A DNA stretch of 64,000 nucleotides from Uranotaenia lowii (GCF_029784155.1 NC_073692.1:322025906-322089905); one strand, 5' to 3'; positions 44,424 to 55,209 are shown, numbered from the stretch's first letter. Translations and numbers: made by a program. Notes: generated from the sequence alone by a model not told the origin.

Positions 44424-44809
44424 TAAGGTTGCCAGTATTTTTTCCAGCACGTACCCGGGCCGGAAAATCTAGGCTATTGTATCCAAAAACCTGCCAAAAT
44501 CCGGGCATTTGATTCCAAAATGTCGATCAACAATCCGGGCAATATCCGAGGAAATTTGGTAAAAGTCCAGGAATTACTCAACACAAATCAAGAAGAAAAA
44601 CATGGAAAAATGTTTTTTTCCCTAGCAGTTTTTGACTTGTATTTTAGGCTTCCAAAATATTTCTTATAAACCTTGCTCAAAAATTTTCGTTTTAGACACA
44701 AAAATAAAAATTTTAACAGCACTATTTGTTTTTTTATAGTTTGTTTTGGCAAATAAAGTAAATAGGCAAACCCGGATAAAACCGGGCAATCTGGTTGCTT
44801 TTTCTAGAC
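44424..44809 (-). mobile_element. CCGG-keyword hAT-like MITE, copy 3, head-to-head with copy 2
   Basis: Begins TAAGGTTGCCAG directly after the right flank of copy 2 and runs in the opposite orientation to about 44801, where a worn terminus is followed by TTCTAGAC (44802-44809). The two elements therefore share one 8-bp target, used three times in a row. Confidence 0.8.
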
Positions 44810-44939
44810 AGCCTCTTATACTAAATCTCCTGGTATGTTGTTTGGAAATGGTAAAATGATTTTTTTAAAAGAAAGAAAAACACTAATGCTAGAGACAAAC
44901 CAGCCAAAGGCTGAAGGTCTCTGAAGGTTAAAGGGTTAA

Positions 44940-45182
44940 ATCGTGTTTTAGGCTCCAAATCACCGAATATGATTATTTTGATACAACTTGCTCCAAATTT
45001 TCGTTTTAGTAGCAAAAGTCCAAAAATACTATGACTAATCTGAGTGTTTTTTTTTGATTTGGCACATAAAGTGAACTTATCCGGGCAAATCCGGGCAATT
45101 TTTTACAGGATCCGGGCCACCAGACTTTTCCCAAATCTTGTTTCAAATATTCGGATAAAACCGGGGCAATCTAACAAGCTTA
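44940..45182 (-). mobile_element. CCGG-keyword element, partial copy 4
   Basis: Aligned with the 3' half of copy 3 (TTTTAGGCTYCCAAA, CTTGCTCNAAATTTTCGTTTTAG, then ATCCGGGCAAATCCGGGCAA). Ends near AACAAGCTTA at 45182. The left part is missing. A small hairpin, AGAGACAAACCAGCC..GGCTGAAGGTCTCT, precedes it at 44892-44923. Confidence 0.65.
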
Positions 45183-45484
45183 CTTTAACTGAATTCTATT
45201 TAGTAGATACAGAGCCGTAGGAAGATTTTACTCATGGGGGTGGTTAAAAATAACATTTTTGCTGAAACAATGCATGAATATAAAATATTATTTATTTTTG
45301 TTATATGATTCGTTTTTAAGTTTATTTATATAAATAGTTTTTTCTTTTTGAACAGAAACTTTTGAAAATACATTCTAAAATTTTTCAAATGATGATTTGT
45401 ATAAAGAATCTTTGAGTAACAAAATAGAAAAATAACTTCATCTTAAAATTTGCATCAAAATCTGGTGAAATTAGCCACTTAGCT

Positions 45485-45975
45485 TAAGATTGCCAAAAGT
45501 TCTCACACACGTATCCGGGCCGGGCAAATTTGGCTGTTTCATTTTAAACCTGGCAAAATTCGGGCATTCTTTTTTTCAAATTTTCAAACCAAAACCCTGG
45601 CAATATCCGAAAAAATCAACATAAATCAATGTTGTTTGTTTATTTGTCTGGGATCAACATAAATCAAGAAGAATAAAATTTGAATCAAAATTTTTTATCG
45701 GAAAACATAAGGTTTTAATTCGTATTTCAGGCTCCCAAAAAATCGTTTATGTTTATTTTTATAAATCTAGCTTGAAAGTTTTATTTTTGGGCGAAAAAAT
45801 TTAAAATTATATCGTTGGTTTTTTAATTTGATTTTTCAAAAAATGTGAATAAAAAATGCGGACAAAATCATGATTATTTTCAACGAAATTTGAGCAACCT
45901 TCCCCAATTTTTTAAATTTATTTTCCGGGCAAGTCGAGATAAAACTGGGCAGTTTAATTTCGATGGGGCTTGAGC
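45485..45975 (-). mobile_element. CCGG-keyword element, partial copy 5
   Basis: Begins TAAGATTGCCAAAAG with GTATCCGGGCCGGGCAAAT just inside. Later parts follow copy 3 loosely (AATCAAGAAGAA, TTTCAGGCTCCCAAAA). The far end is degraded (ACTGGGCAG at about 45945) and no target repeat was found. Confidence 0.55.
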
Positions 45976-45989
45976 AACAAACGTCTTGA

Positions 45990-46560
45990 AAAAAAGTTGT
46001 AAGGACGGGTAAGACGGACACATAAGTTTCTCTAGATATTGCAAATTTTCATCGGTTTGATCCTCCATATGCTTTCAGAAGACCTTGGAAAGAGCAATTG
46101 TTTGTTTAAAAGTACTCAGTATCTCAAACAGGCTAAAAAAACTGCTAGAAGTTGATCCCTGGTGAAAACAGCCCTATTAAATGCGGAGTTACGAAAACCA
46201 GACTGTACCGCTACCGGATTCTGATCAGTTGGTTCCATTTTGGTTTAAAATCATTCTCAAATGCTTATTTCACAAAAATATGTAATGGTACATCATGTTT
46301 TCGGCAATATTTATCTACCCTTTTCTACGCAGTGTCCGTTTTACTCGACCATTTTAAAAAACTGTCAATTGCAAGCATGTTTTAAATTGGTATAAAAACA
46401 GTCTTGATGAAAGGAATTTACTAATAACAATGGTTAATGTGATAGCAATCAACCTTAACTGCCCATTTGACCGAAGACTGCGGTGAAAAATGCAATAACT
46501 GATTTTCTATTGCGATTCTACCTTAGGGTGTCCGTCTTACCCGACTTTTCCATACATTAT
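45990..46560. mobile_element. Element with GTCGGGTAAGACGGACAC keyword ends
   Basis: GACGGGTAAGACGGACAC at about 46003 and its inverse GTGTCCGTCTTACCCGAC at about 46528 face each other. A diverged internal copy, AGTGTCCGTTTTACTCGACC, lies near 46331. Exact termini and target repeat were not resolved. No transposase. Confidence 0.5.
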
Positions 46561-47459
46561 TTTGAATATAAATTTTGAATCTGAATTCAAAATTAGGATA
46601 TCCAATCTGTTTCGAAATTTCAATACGTTTTCTGAAATGTACATTAAAACGGTTTCTGAATTTGAAAATTCACTTTGAAGTTGAAATCAGTATCAGAGCA
46701 CTTAATCACGAATCCAAATAATAATTGGGATGTTTTGGGTTTCAATTATTATTCTACATTTCCAACTTGCAGATCTAAATAAAAATGAAAATTTGGAATG
46801 GTGTTGTTATGTTTGAAGTTTGCATAATAATGAACTTTGAATCTGAATATAAAACAAAAACTTAGAATGATTTCTGAGTTTTTTTTTTCATATTCTGAAA
46901 ATATTAACTAAATTTCGAAGGAAATGTAAAACCAAATTTGAAAGATTATTTCAAACACAGCTTTTCTTTTCAATTTTTAATGATGACTTGAACCGAAAAT
47001 CAAGAATCCTAAACTGGATACATAATCCGATATATAAAAACACAAATACAATTTCGATTTTGATTATTTGTAACCAGAATCTCTGAAATGAGTTAAATTT
47101 TATTGAAAATTAAGTATTCAGAAATGAATTACTATCAATAACAGACAGAATTTGACAGAATTTTTTAAAACTGTAGCTGAATTCTGAACCTGGGATAAGT
47201 TTTCGATGTTTTGACATCAGTTCTGAGTCAAGATTGTTACTGTTGAGTATCTTTAATTTATCATAATCATATGATTAAGAATTACAAATTTAGAGTGTAG
47301 GGTTTAACCTCGCTTGCTTCTGATAGACCCTCATGTTCCTACGACCAAGTAGATATGTTTCATAATTTACAAAAATATTTTCTAAAATGTGTTAGCATGA
47401 TGATTTGAACCGAAGTCCTTTATTTGGGAAATTAATACGATAGCAAACGGGTACTAGTC
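46561..47459. repeat. Cryptically simple AATTC/GAATTTGAAA tract
   Basis: From 46561 to about 47200, words like CTGAATTTGAAAATTC, TTGAATCTGAATTC and CTGAAATT recur irregularly. The same texture is at 31340-31640 and 52890-53110. No frame survives. Confidence 0.45.
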
Positions 47460-48545
47460 GAAACTATTATCACAGGGAAACGCTTTGAACGACAACGTAC
47501 AACGTACAACAAAAGTAAAAATGTCATTTTGTAGGGTTTTTATTGCACTTTAAGGAAAAAAATACATAAAAATCATTCGTCAGCTTTTCGGATGACTTTT
47601 CGAACCCCATCATTTTCTGCACAGTACTGCTGGTAATCTCATTCGCCATCTTGTTCCACCACTTTTCCATTTGAGCGGGTTTTTTCATGGTTCTGCCACA
47701 TTTCTTCAGTTTGCCCTTAACTATTGCACAATATTTCTCGATGGGACGAAAATCCGGACAGTTTGGTGGTTGATACTTTTTTCAACAAAATCGATCTTGT
47801 TCTCCTTATACCTCTTAACGACATCCCGGCTGTAGTGGCAGCTTGCCAGGTCCGGCCAGAACTTCACCGGACCTTTGTGGGACTGAATGAATGACAAAAC
47901 CCTCTTCTGGAGACATTCTTTTTTGTAAACATTTCCATTCATTGTGTCCCCAGTGATGAAAATCTTAGTCTTCTTCCCACAACTACAGATCCCTTGCCAA
48001 ATCATCAACTTACGAGCAAATTTATCTGCGAAAAGAAACTTGAATTTACCCGTAACATTCCCTTCACGCTTTGCAAGGTAAAATTTGTTACCGGGTCCAG
48101 CGTCCTGTTGGGGTGTTGCTTGCATGATACGACCGCAAGCCTTCTCGCAAATAAATTCGTCGAGCTGTACTGTGGTTCGTCTTGAACTTTTTCGCCAAAT
48201 CACGCAAGGAGATTCCAGGATTATTGTGAACTGATCGAATTACCTTTGCTCGGTCATATGTGTCACTTTTACGCCTGGTTTCTTTGCTCGATCCATCGTA
48301 AGGGTCTCCCGGTAACGTTGCAGCATCGAATTTACAGTCGATTTTGGATATTTCAGGAATTTCACGATCTTTACCCCTGACCACGTCGGTTTCTCTACGT
48401 GAGTGTGCAGAATTTTCTCTCGCTTTTCGCGTTCCATCGTCGATAACTTTTGACTGACTGCATCAATCTTGGTGAAATTTTCACCACTAAGTAAACAAAC
48501 TATCCGAATGAAAACACTGTCAATTGATTCGCGATGTGACAACTA
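47460..48545 (-). pseudogene. DD37E Tc1-like transposon, nearly full transposase, frameshifted
   Basis: Minus-strand frames 48240-48542, 48088-48384 and 47721-48203 give the transposase in order. First is an N-terminal helix-turn-helix part (WSGVKIVKFLKYPKSTVNSM). Next is a second helix-turn-helix (NPGISLRDLAKKFKTNHSTA). Then comes the catalytic core with FADKFARKLMIWQGICSCGK, CLQKRVLSFIQSHKGPVKFW and PDLASCHYSRD. After DFVEKSI a frameshift (about 47780) interrupts; in another frame RPIEKYC follows, placing the Glu 37 residues after the Asp, allowing for the shift. The stop and an A-rich 3' flank lie near 47530. The substrate-strand biochemistry is as for IS630/Tc1/mariner cut-and-paste elements. 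At least three frame changes mean it is dead. Confidence 0.88.
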
Positions 48546-48819
48546 GAGGCGCTGCAGTAAATGAAAAGATGCGACCAGATTCTATATGAAACAGACTTTA
48601 CTGTTTGAACACTTCGTTTCATCTTTTAAAGTTCTACTATTTATTTACTCCACTGTTGGATTGAAAAGGAGAAAAATACTGAGCTAAAGAGTAGGAAGCA
48701 ATATTTTGACACAGGTTTTACTCTGTGTAATGTCAAATTAAAGCAATTTAACCAGTCCAATAATAAGAAAATTATCGAAAGAACACTGTATCGGTTATTG
48801 GAATGTCTTCATAACGGTT
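48546..48819. other. Spacer after the DD37E copy
   Basis: Contains the probable 5' flank of the transposon (CTAGAGGCGCTGCAGTAAATG, also found as CTAGAGGTGCCGCAATAAGT near 23013). No gene. Confidence 0.4.
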
Positions 48820-49420
48820 TTGCAAAATGACTATAAAAACAAGAATTCGTCGCAAGAAATAATAACAATGTGTTCAACATTTACGAGCCGTGTTCGGGAA
48901 CCAATAAATTCCTACTTCAAATTGTTCTCGGAGACGCAGCGTAATTCGGAAGTGTATCCTTCAAGCTTCAAGCAGTTTGCTGCTCACCACCTACAACAAC
49001 CAGATACAATAACATTAAAACAGACATTCCACAGCCTCATTGTAACGGGCTGCTTGCTTGTGTGTCCACTGTCCATGGGCTATCATTTCGAAGGTCCACC
49101 AGTCAAAACAGGTATTGCCTTTCGCAGACCTGTCTGGTGCTTGCTTCATTATTACTGAATTGCGGAGTTCGAACAAAACGGCACCGCATATAAATTGACA
49201 CTTTACCTTCATCCGAAATCAATTTCCCACTCAGACCAGGTGAAACGAAAATGAAACGGCCAGAAACAACAACCAATCACAGCTCATCATCCCACCTGAA
49301 AAATGTTGAGTGTGCAAATAAAAAAGAAATACCCCGTTAAGGTGTCAAACAGTCCCGGGATCGGCCGTAAACTTTGGCTAATGGCGCTTCCTGCCCACTT
49401 GGCGACCGTGACTAAAAGTG
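48820..49420. promoter_or_regulatory. Low-repeat intronic island; candidate enhancer
   Basis: Moderate GC, no transposon words. CAGGTG at about 49237 and CACCTG at about 49292 are E-box/Snail-type sites 55 bases apart, with CCAATCA between. Open frames (112 codons on +, 104 on -) exist, but neither has flanking splice sites or a known domain. Confidence 0.25.
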
Positions 49421-49849
49421 GGTATTCTTCGTTGAAGATCGTGCGAGACATGGACCTGATTTGCAAACGTCTCAAGTGTATCGGAGAGTTTTCAAGTTTA
49501 TTGGAATGTTTTTTAATGAAAATTATAACTGAAATGACAGGAAATTCTGAAAAAATCCTAATCTCAACCGAGCGTACATAACAACTTGTTTCTAGATTCA
49601 ATAAAAATTCTTAAAACAAGTTTTTATGTCATCAACAAACGATAGGGAATTTTGATCCATAAAAGCTGCTTGTTAGTTTTATTGAACCTCGTTTGAGCAC
49701 AAATCTGTTGAGCCCTTCTTCCTACGCTTCGATTGCTTCAAATTGAAAGGACGTGTTAAATTAAATGATTAATTTGAAATCGAATGTGATTTTTTTTTGT
49801 TTCCGCTCAAACTTATCCCTATTCTAGCTAATCAATCAAAGAACGAATT
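49421..49849. other. Intronic spacer
   Basis: Nothing assignable seen. Confidence 0.35.
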
Positions 49850-50284
49850 CCCACCAGCTCGTTTCTATAGTTCCAGTCAACTATAAAATAAAGTGAGATG
49901 GTGTTTACAAGAAATTCGATACATTCCGCAGCAGTAGAGCCAAGGCGTATCGATACAAAGCAAAACAACCGATTCGAGTTACAGTTCGGCTCACCAAATG
50001 ATCGAATTATATATTTATGAATAATACATATGGTCGGCTCTGGAGCGGAACGTCGCGGCTGCTGCTGCCTTTGGTTTTGCGCCGTGCTTCGAGTAGACGA
50101 AAAATGAAACGCTCTTGCAGATCATTCCAAGATCAGATTGGACCAATAAATCAGCTGCCGCTATCCGATATGTCATCTGAGCACCTATGAATGGGTTACA
50201 AAAAAACTATAAAAATATGAAACAGGCTCTCCGGAGTCATTGACGAGTAAGGTGAGATAGACACTTTCTGATTCTAGGGTAAGT
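49850..50284 (+). promoter_or_regulatory. Candidate internal promoter and short first exon
   Basis: After a GC-richer conserved-looking block (49850-50200, with GGCTGCTGCTGCC and CCGATATGT), TATAAAAATA starts at 50208 and TCATTG puts A+1 at 50239, i.e. TATA at -31, the canonical spacing. AAG|GTGAGA follows at 50251|50252 and GG|GTAAGT at 50278|50279. This could start a shorter isoform lacking the 33482 exon. Prediction only. Confidence 0.4.
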
Positions 50285-50419
50285 ATTTGGTATTGGATGG
50301 TTTGATGAAGTGGAATCGTTGCGTCTGCTGGTCTGGTCTGGTTTAAGGAAGATTTCTTAAATATACAAACAAGATAAAAATGTTTTTAGATGTATAAAAA
50401 ATAATAATTCTTTGTTTGT

Positions 50420-50835
50420 AAGTATTAAAGGCCAGCAGATCGTGGCCTAGAGGATAGCATCCTTGTGTTCTAAGCCAACGATCATGAGCTCAAATCCCGG
50501 TCTTGACATAACCTGGCACACATAGTATGATGAAGGTTGGCGGTTTCAGCATTAGTGAAATGCTAGCCGTGTATACCTTGGAATTGTACGCCTCAATGAT
50601 GCAGCATATGCATTTGGATGGATCTTTTCAAGGGAACTTAGATTGCACTAGGAGATCCTACCTAGTTATGTGTGTGCTCGTAGTGCTACCGGTAAACAAC
50701 TGCAACTTCAACCAATAGTGCAGGGGTGTCAAGTAGCATAGCAAAGTAAAAATTATAACGCGGGGTAAACCACAATAGATCAACTTGATGGTCGCAGTGG
50801 ACTCTCTCCCCAACAGGAAAAAAAAGTATTAAAGG
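50420..50835 (+). mobile_element. tRNA-derived SINE, second family, with 12-bp target repeat
   Basis: AAGTATTAAAGG flanks the insert exactly (50420-50431 and 50824-50835). The head has an A box (TGGCCTAGAGG, about 50443) and a worn B box (GAGCTCAAATCCCG, about 50488). The body of about 320 bp differs from the SINE at 17935. The 3' end is GGAAAAAAAA. Confidence 0.88.
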
Positions 50836-51639
50836 GTCACAATGCCGTGCGAACGACAGGATTTTAAGGGTTTACCACCCTGAAATAATAATAATTTTGG
50901 TTGCAATTAGTTTTTTTTACTAGCTTTTATTTTCTAAAATAGATAAAAATCATATAAGAAAATTAAAAACAAAGGTTTTATTCCCAATTACCAACTTTCC
51001 TCAAGACCGCAAGTACTTTGAACTTCTGCGAAAAATGTTATATATTTTTATTCGATTTTTCCCCATTCTGTAAAATTTTAAGCAGGATTTAACAAATTTG
51101 TTAAATGGAACAAAACCTTTTTTATTTTCTTCAATAATGTCAGTAATACTTGTGTTGTTTTCAAATTAAAAAAACTGTAGAATTTAACTGTTTAAGATCA
51201 TTTTTCATTATCTTCAACAAAATGTTATCTCTTAATTGAATGAACTATAATAAACAAGTTCCTTTTCATTTTTTTTATTTCATGTAGATTTTTTAGACAA
51301 AAAATTAGAGTTCAGGACGCCAAAATCTACCAAATATTGAAAACGTAGGCTAAAAAATGCAGTTTTCTTGAGTTATCAATTCAAAAATGTTTTTTTAAAA
51401 TGGGCAGATGAAATATAAAAAAAAGTCATTTTAAAACATTAAGAAACCATTTTTCATCTTCATGTTTCGTATCAATTTTCAAATAAGTTTACCGAATTCT
51501 ACAGAGTCGTTTTTTCGGTTTACAAACTTTTTAGTCACACTTTTCAAATTGCTCGTAATATTTTAAATAAGTTAATCTTTTTGGAAGCCTATAAATCTAA
51601 TTTTTTTTATAAGAAATATTCCAATAGACGGCGACCAAA
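50836..51639. other. AT-rich intronic spacer
   Basis: No gene. Mostly low-complexity A/T-rich DNA. Confidence 0.4.
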
Positions 51640-51931
51640 TATTCAGAGCTTGAAATTTTCGAGCCTGATCTGGAAATGAAGTGAAATTTGGTATCCGAGG
51701 GTTTTTCGGGCCAGAGATGGTTTATATAATAGCCTCGAAAATCTCACTTTTTATGGAAGGGGGATCGTATACAAAATCAACTTAAAATGAGACACAACTC
51801 GAAAAACTTTAAGACGATTTTCATGAAACTATTTCACGAGCACGAATAAGTTGAAGATGTGTAGATGAAGTTAAACATTTTCTAACGATTTATTTAGTAA
51901 AAGTTGAACGAAGTTTACCGGGTCAGCTTGT
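51640..51931 (-). repeat. Head/tail repeat family A, 5' fragment
   Basis: Inverse of the family head: the minus strand from 51931 reads CAAGCTGACCCGGTAAACTTCG. The remainder (to about 51640) has CATAAAAAGTGAGATTTTCG-like words. No tail found, so a 3'-truncated or decayed copy. Confidence 0.5.
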
Positions 51932-53160
51932 TTTGAATAATTTATTTATGACTTTCCGGGAATCGCATTAATTGAAAACATTGATTCTGATGGATTTTGA
52001 ATCGTATCAGTAACATTTATTATTCTTTCGAACATGTGTGACATATGTCAAACATGATTAAGAAAGTGGTTTTAAAAATCAATTTGCTTATTTGGTGTGC
52101 ATTTTTGGTATTGTTATTATTTCTAGCTAATTTTAAATATCGAAATCCCCCCAACAGGTCCTTCGCACGAGCCTGAAGGGTCATACTGTGAAATTAAAAC
52201 TTTTAGATTTCAGTATGGTATCGGAATTCGGACGGATTACGATTAAAAAAAAACCACTTGATCCTGACCGATTTTTTTTACTTCGGGCGTAGATTCAGCA
52301 TATTTCGGCTATTGTGCTTTCATGAAGCTTAGTCAAATTTATTTTTCTATCAATATATTGACTTTTTTTTATTAAAGGTATTTAGCCATACGACTTGAAT
52401 AGTTCTCCAGCTAAGCAGAAATTATTACGTCATTTCTTTCGGAGCCTCCGTCTGTTGATGAGAGAGTCTTCAACTATCATTCGAATATTCATATTCAATT
52501 ATTCTTCAGTTATTTACCTCTATAAGAGTTATTGTATTAGTTATTTATCTCTGTAAGAGTGATCCTTTCCTGTAAGGGTCTCGAAAGATTCTTCCCAGAT
52601 GATAAAGGCCCTTGAAATGCTTGAAATAACCTGAAAACATCAACAACACGGCCGGTTTAACCCTAATATGCTCTTGAGTTTCAATATGACACTATTGGAA
52701 GTTTGGTGGCTTGTAACTTTATTCGGGTGCATCCAAATAGAAAAATTTCTTCGGGGACTCTCAATGAATTTTTGAAATCTTAAATTTTGCATCATTACTT
52801 TTTTATGGACGTACCCTGAAATATTTCCCTCATTACTGTTGGAAAGTAACATCAAGACTTCAGACAAAGAATCTAAAAAAACAACAGAATTAATTGCTAA
52901 TTCCTTCGAGATACAGACAGTTCAATAGTGAAATTCAAAACTTAAAATCGGATTTTATTCAGACCCACAATTCAAAGTCTGAAATCAAAATCGTCCTATC
53001 AAATTACAAATTAAATTCAAATAGTGAATTCAGAATCAAAGTTACAATCAGAGGAAAGCAGGAATTGCAAAGTTTATAATTCAAATCCAAATGTTTTTTC
53101 CACTTTCATATTTTCAAAACACAAAAACTCGTGTTCGTGTAATGAGGATTTAAACTAGGG
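51932..53160. other. AT-rich intronic spacer
   Basis: No gene. 52890-53110 is a cryptically simple AATTCAAA/CTGAAATC tract like 46561-47200. At 52433-52570, TATTTACCTCTATAAGAGTTAT is nearly repeated as TATTTATCTCTGTAAGAGTGAT. Confidence 0.4.
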
Positions 53161-53717
53161 TGGTCTTACCAATTTTACCGACACTGGTAAAACCGTCTAT
53201 TTTCTCAAAACCGGTATTTCCGGGAAATTTTTCATTATTCTATGGCATTTTGATAAAATTGACACAGATAAGTGTTTTTTATCATAAATGTTTGAGTACA
53301 AATACTCAAATTTCGTTCAATCAGCCTAAAAATCTATGCTCTATAAACCTTATTGCAAGGTTCATGTAAGATTTGATTATTGTTCGATGCAAGTTTTTGA
53401 ATTAAAACTATAGTTCAAAAAAGGATTGACAAGCTGTCATCTCTCTCTTAGCTGATATTTTTTCATGAAATTTTCACAAATTTCAGTTCGGCTATCCAAC
53501 TAACGCTCCGCAACGTTTAAAGACTGTACAAGAGTACAATGACTGAAAAAAAATCATTAAAATCTATACTGATGTTATGAAATCGCTTGGTACATCTTTG
53601 TACCTGAAAATGATCACATTTTCATATGTGATGAAAGAAATTAGAGAAACATGAACTATCAAAGAACGAAAGAACATAAGCCGTAAATATCATGAAAATT
53701 TCGAAAAAGATACAAAG

Positions 53718-53791
53718 GCTCACCGACAGGACTTGAACCTGCAATCTCCGCTTCGGTACAACGGCGCGTTAGCCAATTCCACCACGGTGAA
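53718..53791 (-). tRNA. tRNA-like cloverleaf, left arm copy
   Basis: Inverse copy of 53933-54006; see that entry for the fold. Downstream on this strand comes TTTTT (about 53704-53708), a potential Pol III terminator. Confidence 0.5.
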
Positions 53792-53932
53792 CGTGATGGA
53801 ACCGGCGAACACGAGCAATCGAGCTCTGCCGATCAACTGCTGGACCTTCTATCGAAATACATGGTGTTTCGATAGAAGGTCCAGCAGTTGATCGGCAGAG
53901 CTCGATTGCTCGTGTTCGCCGGTTCCATCACG

Positions 53933-54006
53933 TTCACCGTGGTGGAATTGGCTAACGCGCCGTTGTACCGAAGCGGAGATTGCAGGTTCAAGTCCTGTCG
54001 GTGAGC
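53933..54006 (+). tRNA. tRNA-like cloverleaf, right arm copy
   Basis: 74 nt folding as a complete tRNA: acceptor TTCACCG/CGGTGAG (one G-U pair), D arm with A14, G18G19 and A21 in place, anticodon stem CCGTT/AGCGG, T arm GCAGG-TTCAAGT-CCTGT. The anticodon loop GTACCGA has T33 and anticodon ACC (Gly codon GGU), which is abnormal because eukaryotes decode glycine with GCC. The ATTGCAGGTTCRAGTCCTGTC segment is what I recall in arginine tRNAs. More likely a tRNA-derived element than a working tRNA. TTTTT follows at about 54016. Confidence 0.55.
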
Positions 54007-54248
54007 CGTTGTATCTTTTTCGAAATTTTCATGATATTTACGGCTTATGTTCTTTCGTTCTTTGATAGTTCATGTTTCTCTAATTTCTTTCATCACATAT
54101 GAAAATGTGAACATTAAAATCTGTTCATAAATCTGAAAACGGTGCTACAGAGTTTACAAACAAAAATTATATAAAAATAAATACTATGATTTTGGCAACA
54201 CAGCAAAGTTATAGTAATAAAATGATGATGATACATAAAATGATTATC

Positions 54249-54453
54249 ATGAGGATGATGACGGGCTTGAGATATAACTCAGTTGGCAAGTCAGTTGCTT
54301 CCTGGGCAGATGTCCGTGAGTTCGAGCCTAAGAGTAAACATCGAACACAGTTGTACCTTCCCGCCAACTGTAACGTTGATAAAGTCGCAAATGCCACAAA
54401 GATGGTAAAACGACTATAATCGAAACAAACAAAAAAAATATGAGGATGATGAC
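54249..54453 (+). mobile_element. tRNA-derived SINE ending ACTATAATCGAAAC, full length
   Basis: ATGAGGATGATGAC flanks the insert exactly (54249-54262 and 54440-54453). The insert 54263-54439 has an A-box region (ACTCAGTTGGCAAGTC), a B box (GAGTTCGAGCC) and the 3' end CGACTATAATCGAAACAAAC with an A-rich tail. Nested within the element at 53161-54668. Same family as 30923-31120 and the scrap at 8697. Confidence 0.9.
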
Positions 54454-54673
54454 AGATTTATGACAAAGGGAAAATTTTAAAGGCACATAAGAATCATTTT
54501 CAACTGTAAATGTTGCTAAATCTCTTGCGTTATAAATTTTGAGCAATTTATGCCATTAGGTACTACTGCAATTAGACGAAACCTTTTCATAAATTCGTTA
54601 TACTTTGAAAAATTCCGGTTTTACCGGTTTTATCGGTTTTATCAATTACAAATACCGAATTACCGAATTTTTT

Positions 54674-54712
54674 GTACGGGATTTCCATCCTCTGGGATGA
54701 TTCATCCCTAAC
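54674..54712 (-). mobile_element. Tiny retroposon, second copy
   Basis: On the minus strand it reads TTAGGGATGAATCATCCC, AGAGGATGGAAATCCCGTAC and then A6. It differs from the 9954-10004 copy by the loop change GAAA to GGAA and a terminal T to C. No target repeat was found. Confidence 0.6.
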
Positions 54713-55209
54713 CCTAAAAAAAATTATTTATTTATTTAAAAAAAAGTTATAAATGAACTAAGAAGCTTTTGTCATAAGTTATTCTGAACGTGACAAAAGT
54801 TACCTTCGAAAATAATAATTCAGAATGGATATTAAATATTCAAGACACAGAATCATAAATAAGATGAGATTGAAATTGTAGAAATATTCATGTAAAGAGA
54901 ATGAGAAAAAGAGAAAGAGGATGCTCAATGATATTCACAATTGAACTATGAGAGCGTTTTTTTATAATAATAGTTTGAGAATGGTCATTTAGAGAATTAT
55001 GCTGAATTCAGGGTATTTCCTTCAGTAGAGGATCAAAATCAAAAGTATGACATTTTGGCAAGTTTCAAATAGAATTTCAAATCTTAGATTCACAAGGATT
55101 TTAAATGTTTTTCTTCACTTTTTAAAATTTTTGCACTTTTTAAAATTATCTTTCCAAAATAATAATTTCTGTATTTTTTCTAATTTTGACAATGTTACTT
55201 TCTTATGCA
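54713..55209. other. AT-rich intronic spacer
   Basis: No gene. AAAATTTTTGCACTTTTTAAAATT-like simple words at 55110-55150. Confidence 0.4.

Larger units (their letters stand above)
53614..54110. repeat. Near-perfect 497-bp palindrome (hairpin)
   Basis: Left arm 53614-53857 and right arm 53867-54110 are 244 bases each and fold without indels around a 9-base loop (53858-53866). Wherever I checked base by base they matched, apart from one mismatch (53716/54008). Each arm contains the same tRNA-like sequence. Confidence 0.95.
53161..54668. mobile_element. ACCGG/TACCG-keyword element, host of nested insertions
   Basis: At 53161-53230 the words TTACC, ACCGAC, GGTAAAACCG and ACCGG cluster; at 54600-54668 TTTTACCGGTTTTATCGG and TACCGAATTACCGAA cluster. 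The AT-rich middle holds a giant palindrome (53614-54110) and a SINE (54263-54439). It starts with TAGGGTGGTC, a YARNG-type end; the right end is obscured by the tiny retroposon. Confidence 0.5.

Noticed and set aside
48820..49158. 112-codon plus-strand ORF as a gene
   Set aside because: No family resemblance, no splice context, and an equally long frame on the other strand overlaps nearby.
50279..50284. Second recursive splice site (TCTAG then GGTAAGT)
   Set aside because: An extra G separates the AG from GTAAGT and the upstream tract is not pyrimidine-rich enough; better read as a simple donor.
53933..54006. A functional tRNA-Gly gene
   Set aside because: The fold is complete, but the ACC anticodon is not used by eukaryotic tRNA-Gly and the unit is duplicated within a transposon-like hairpin, so I call it tRNA-like only.
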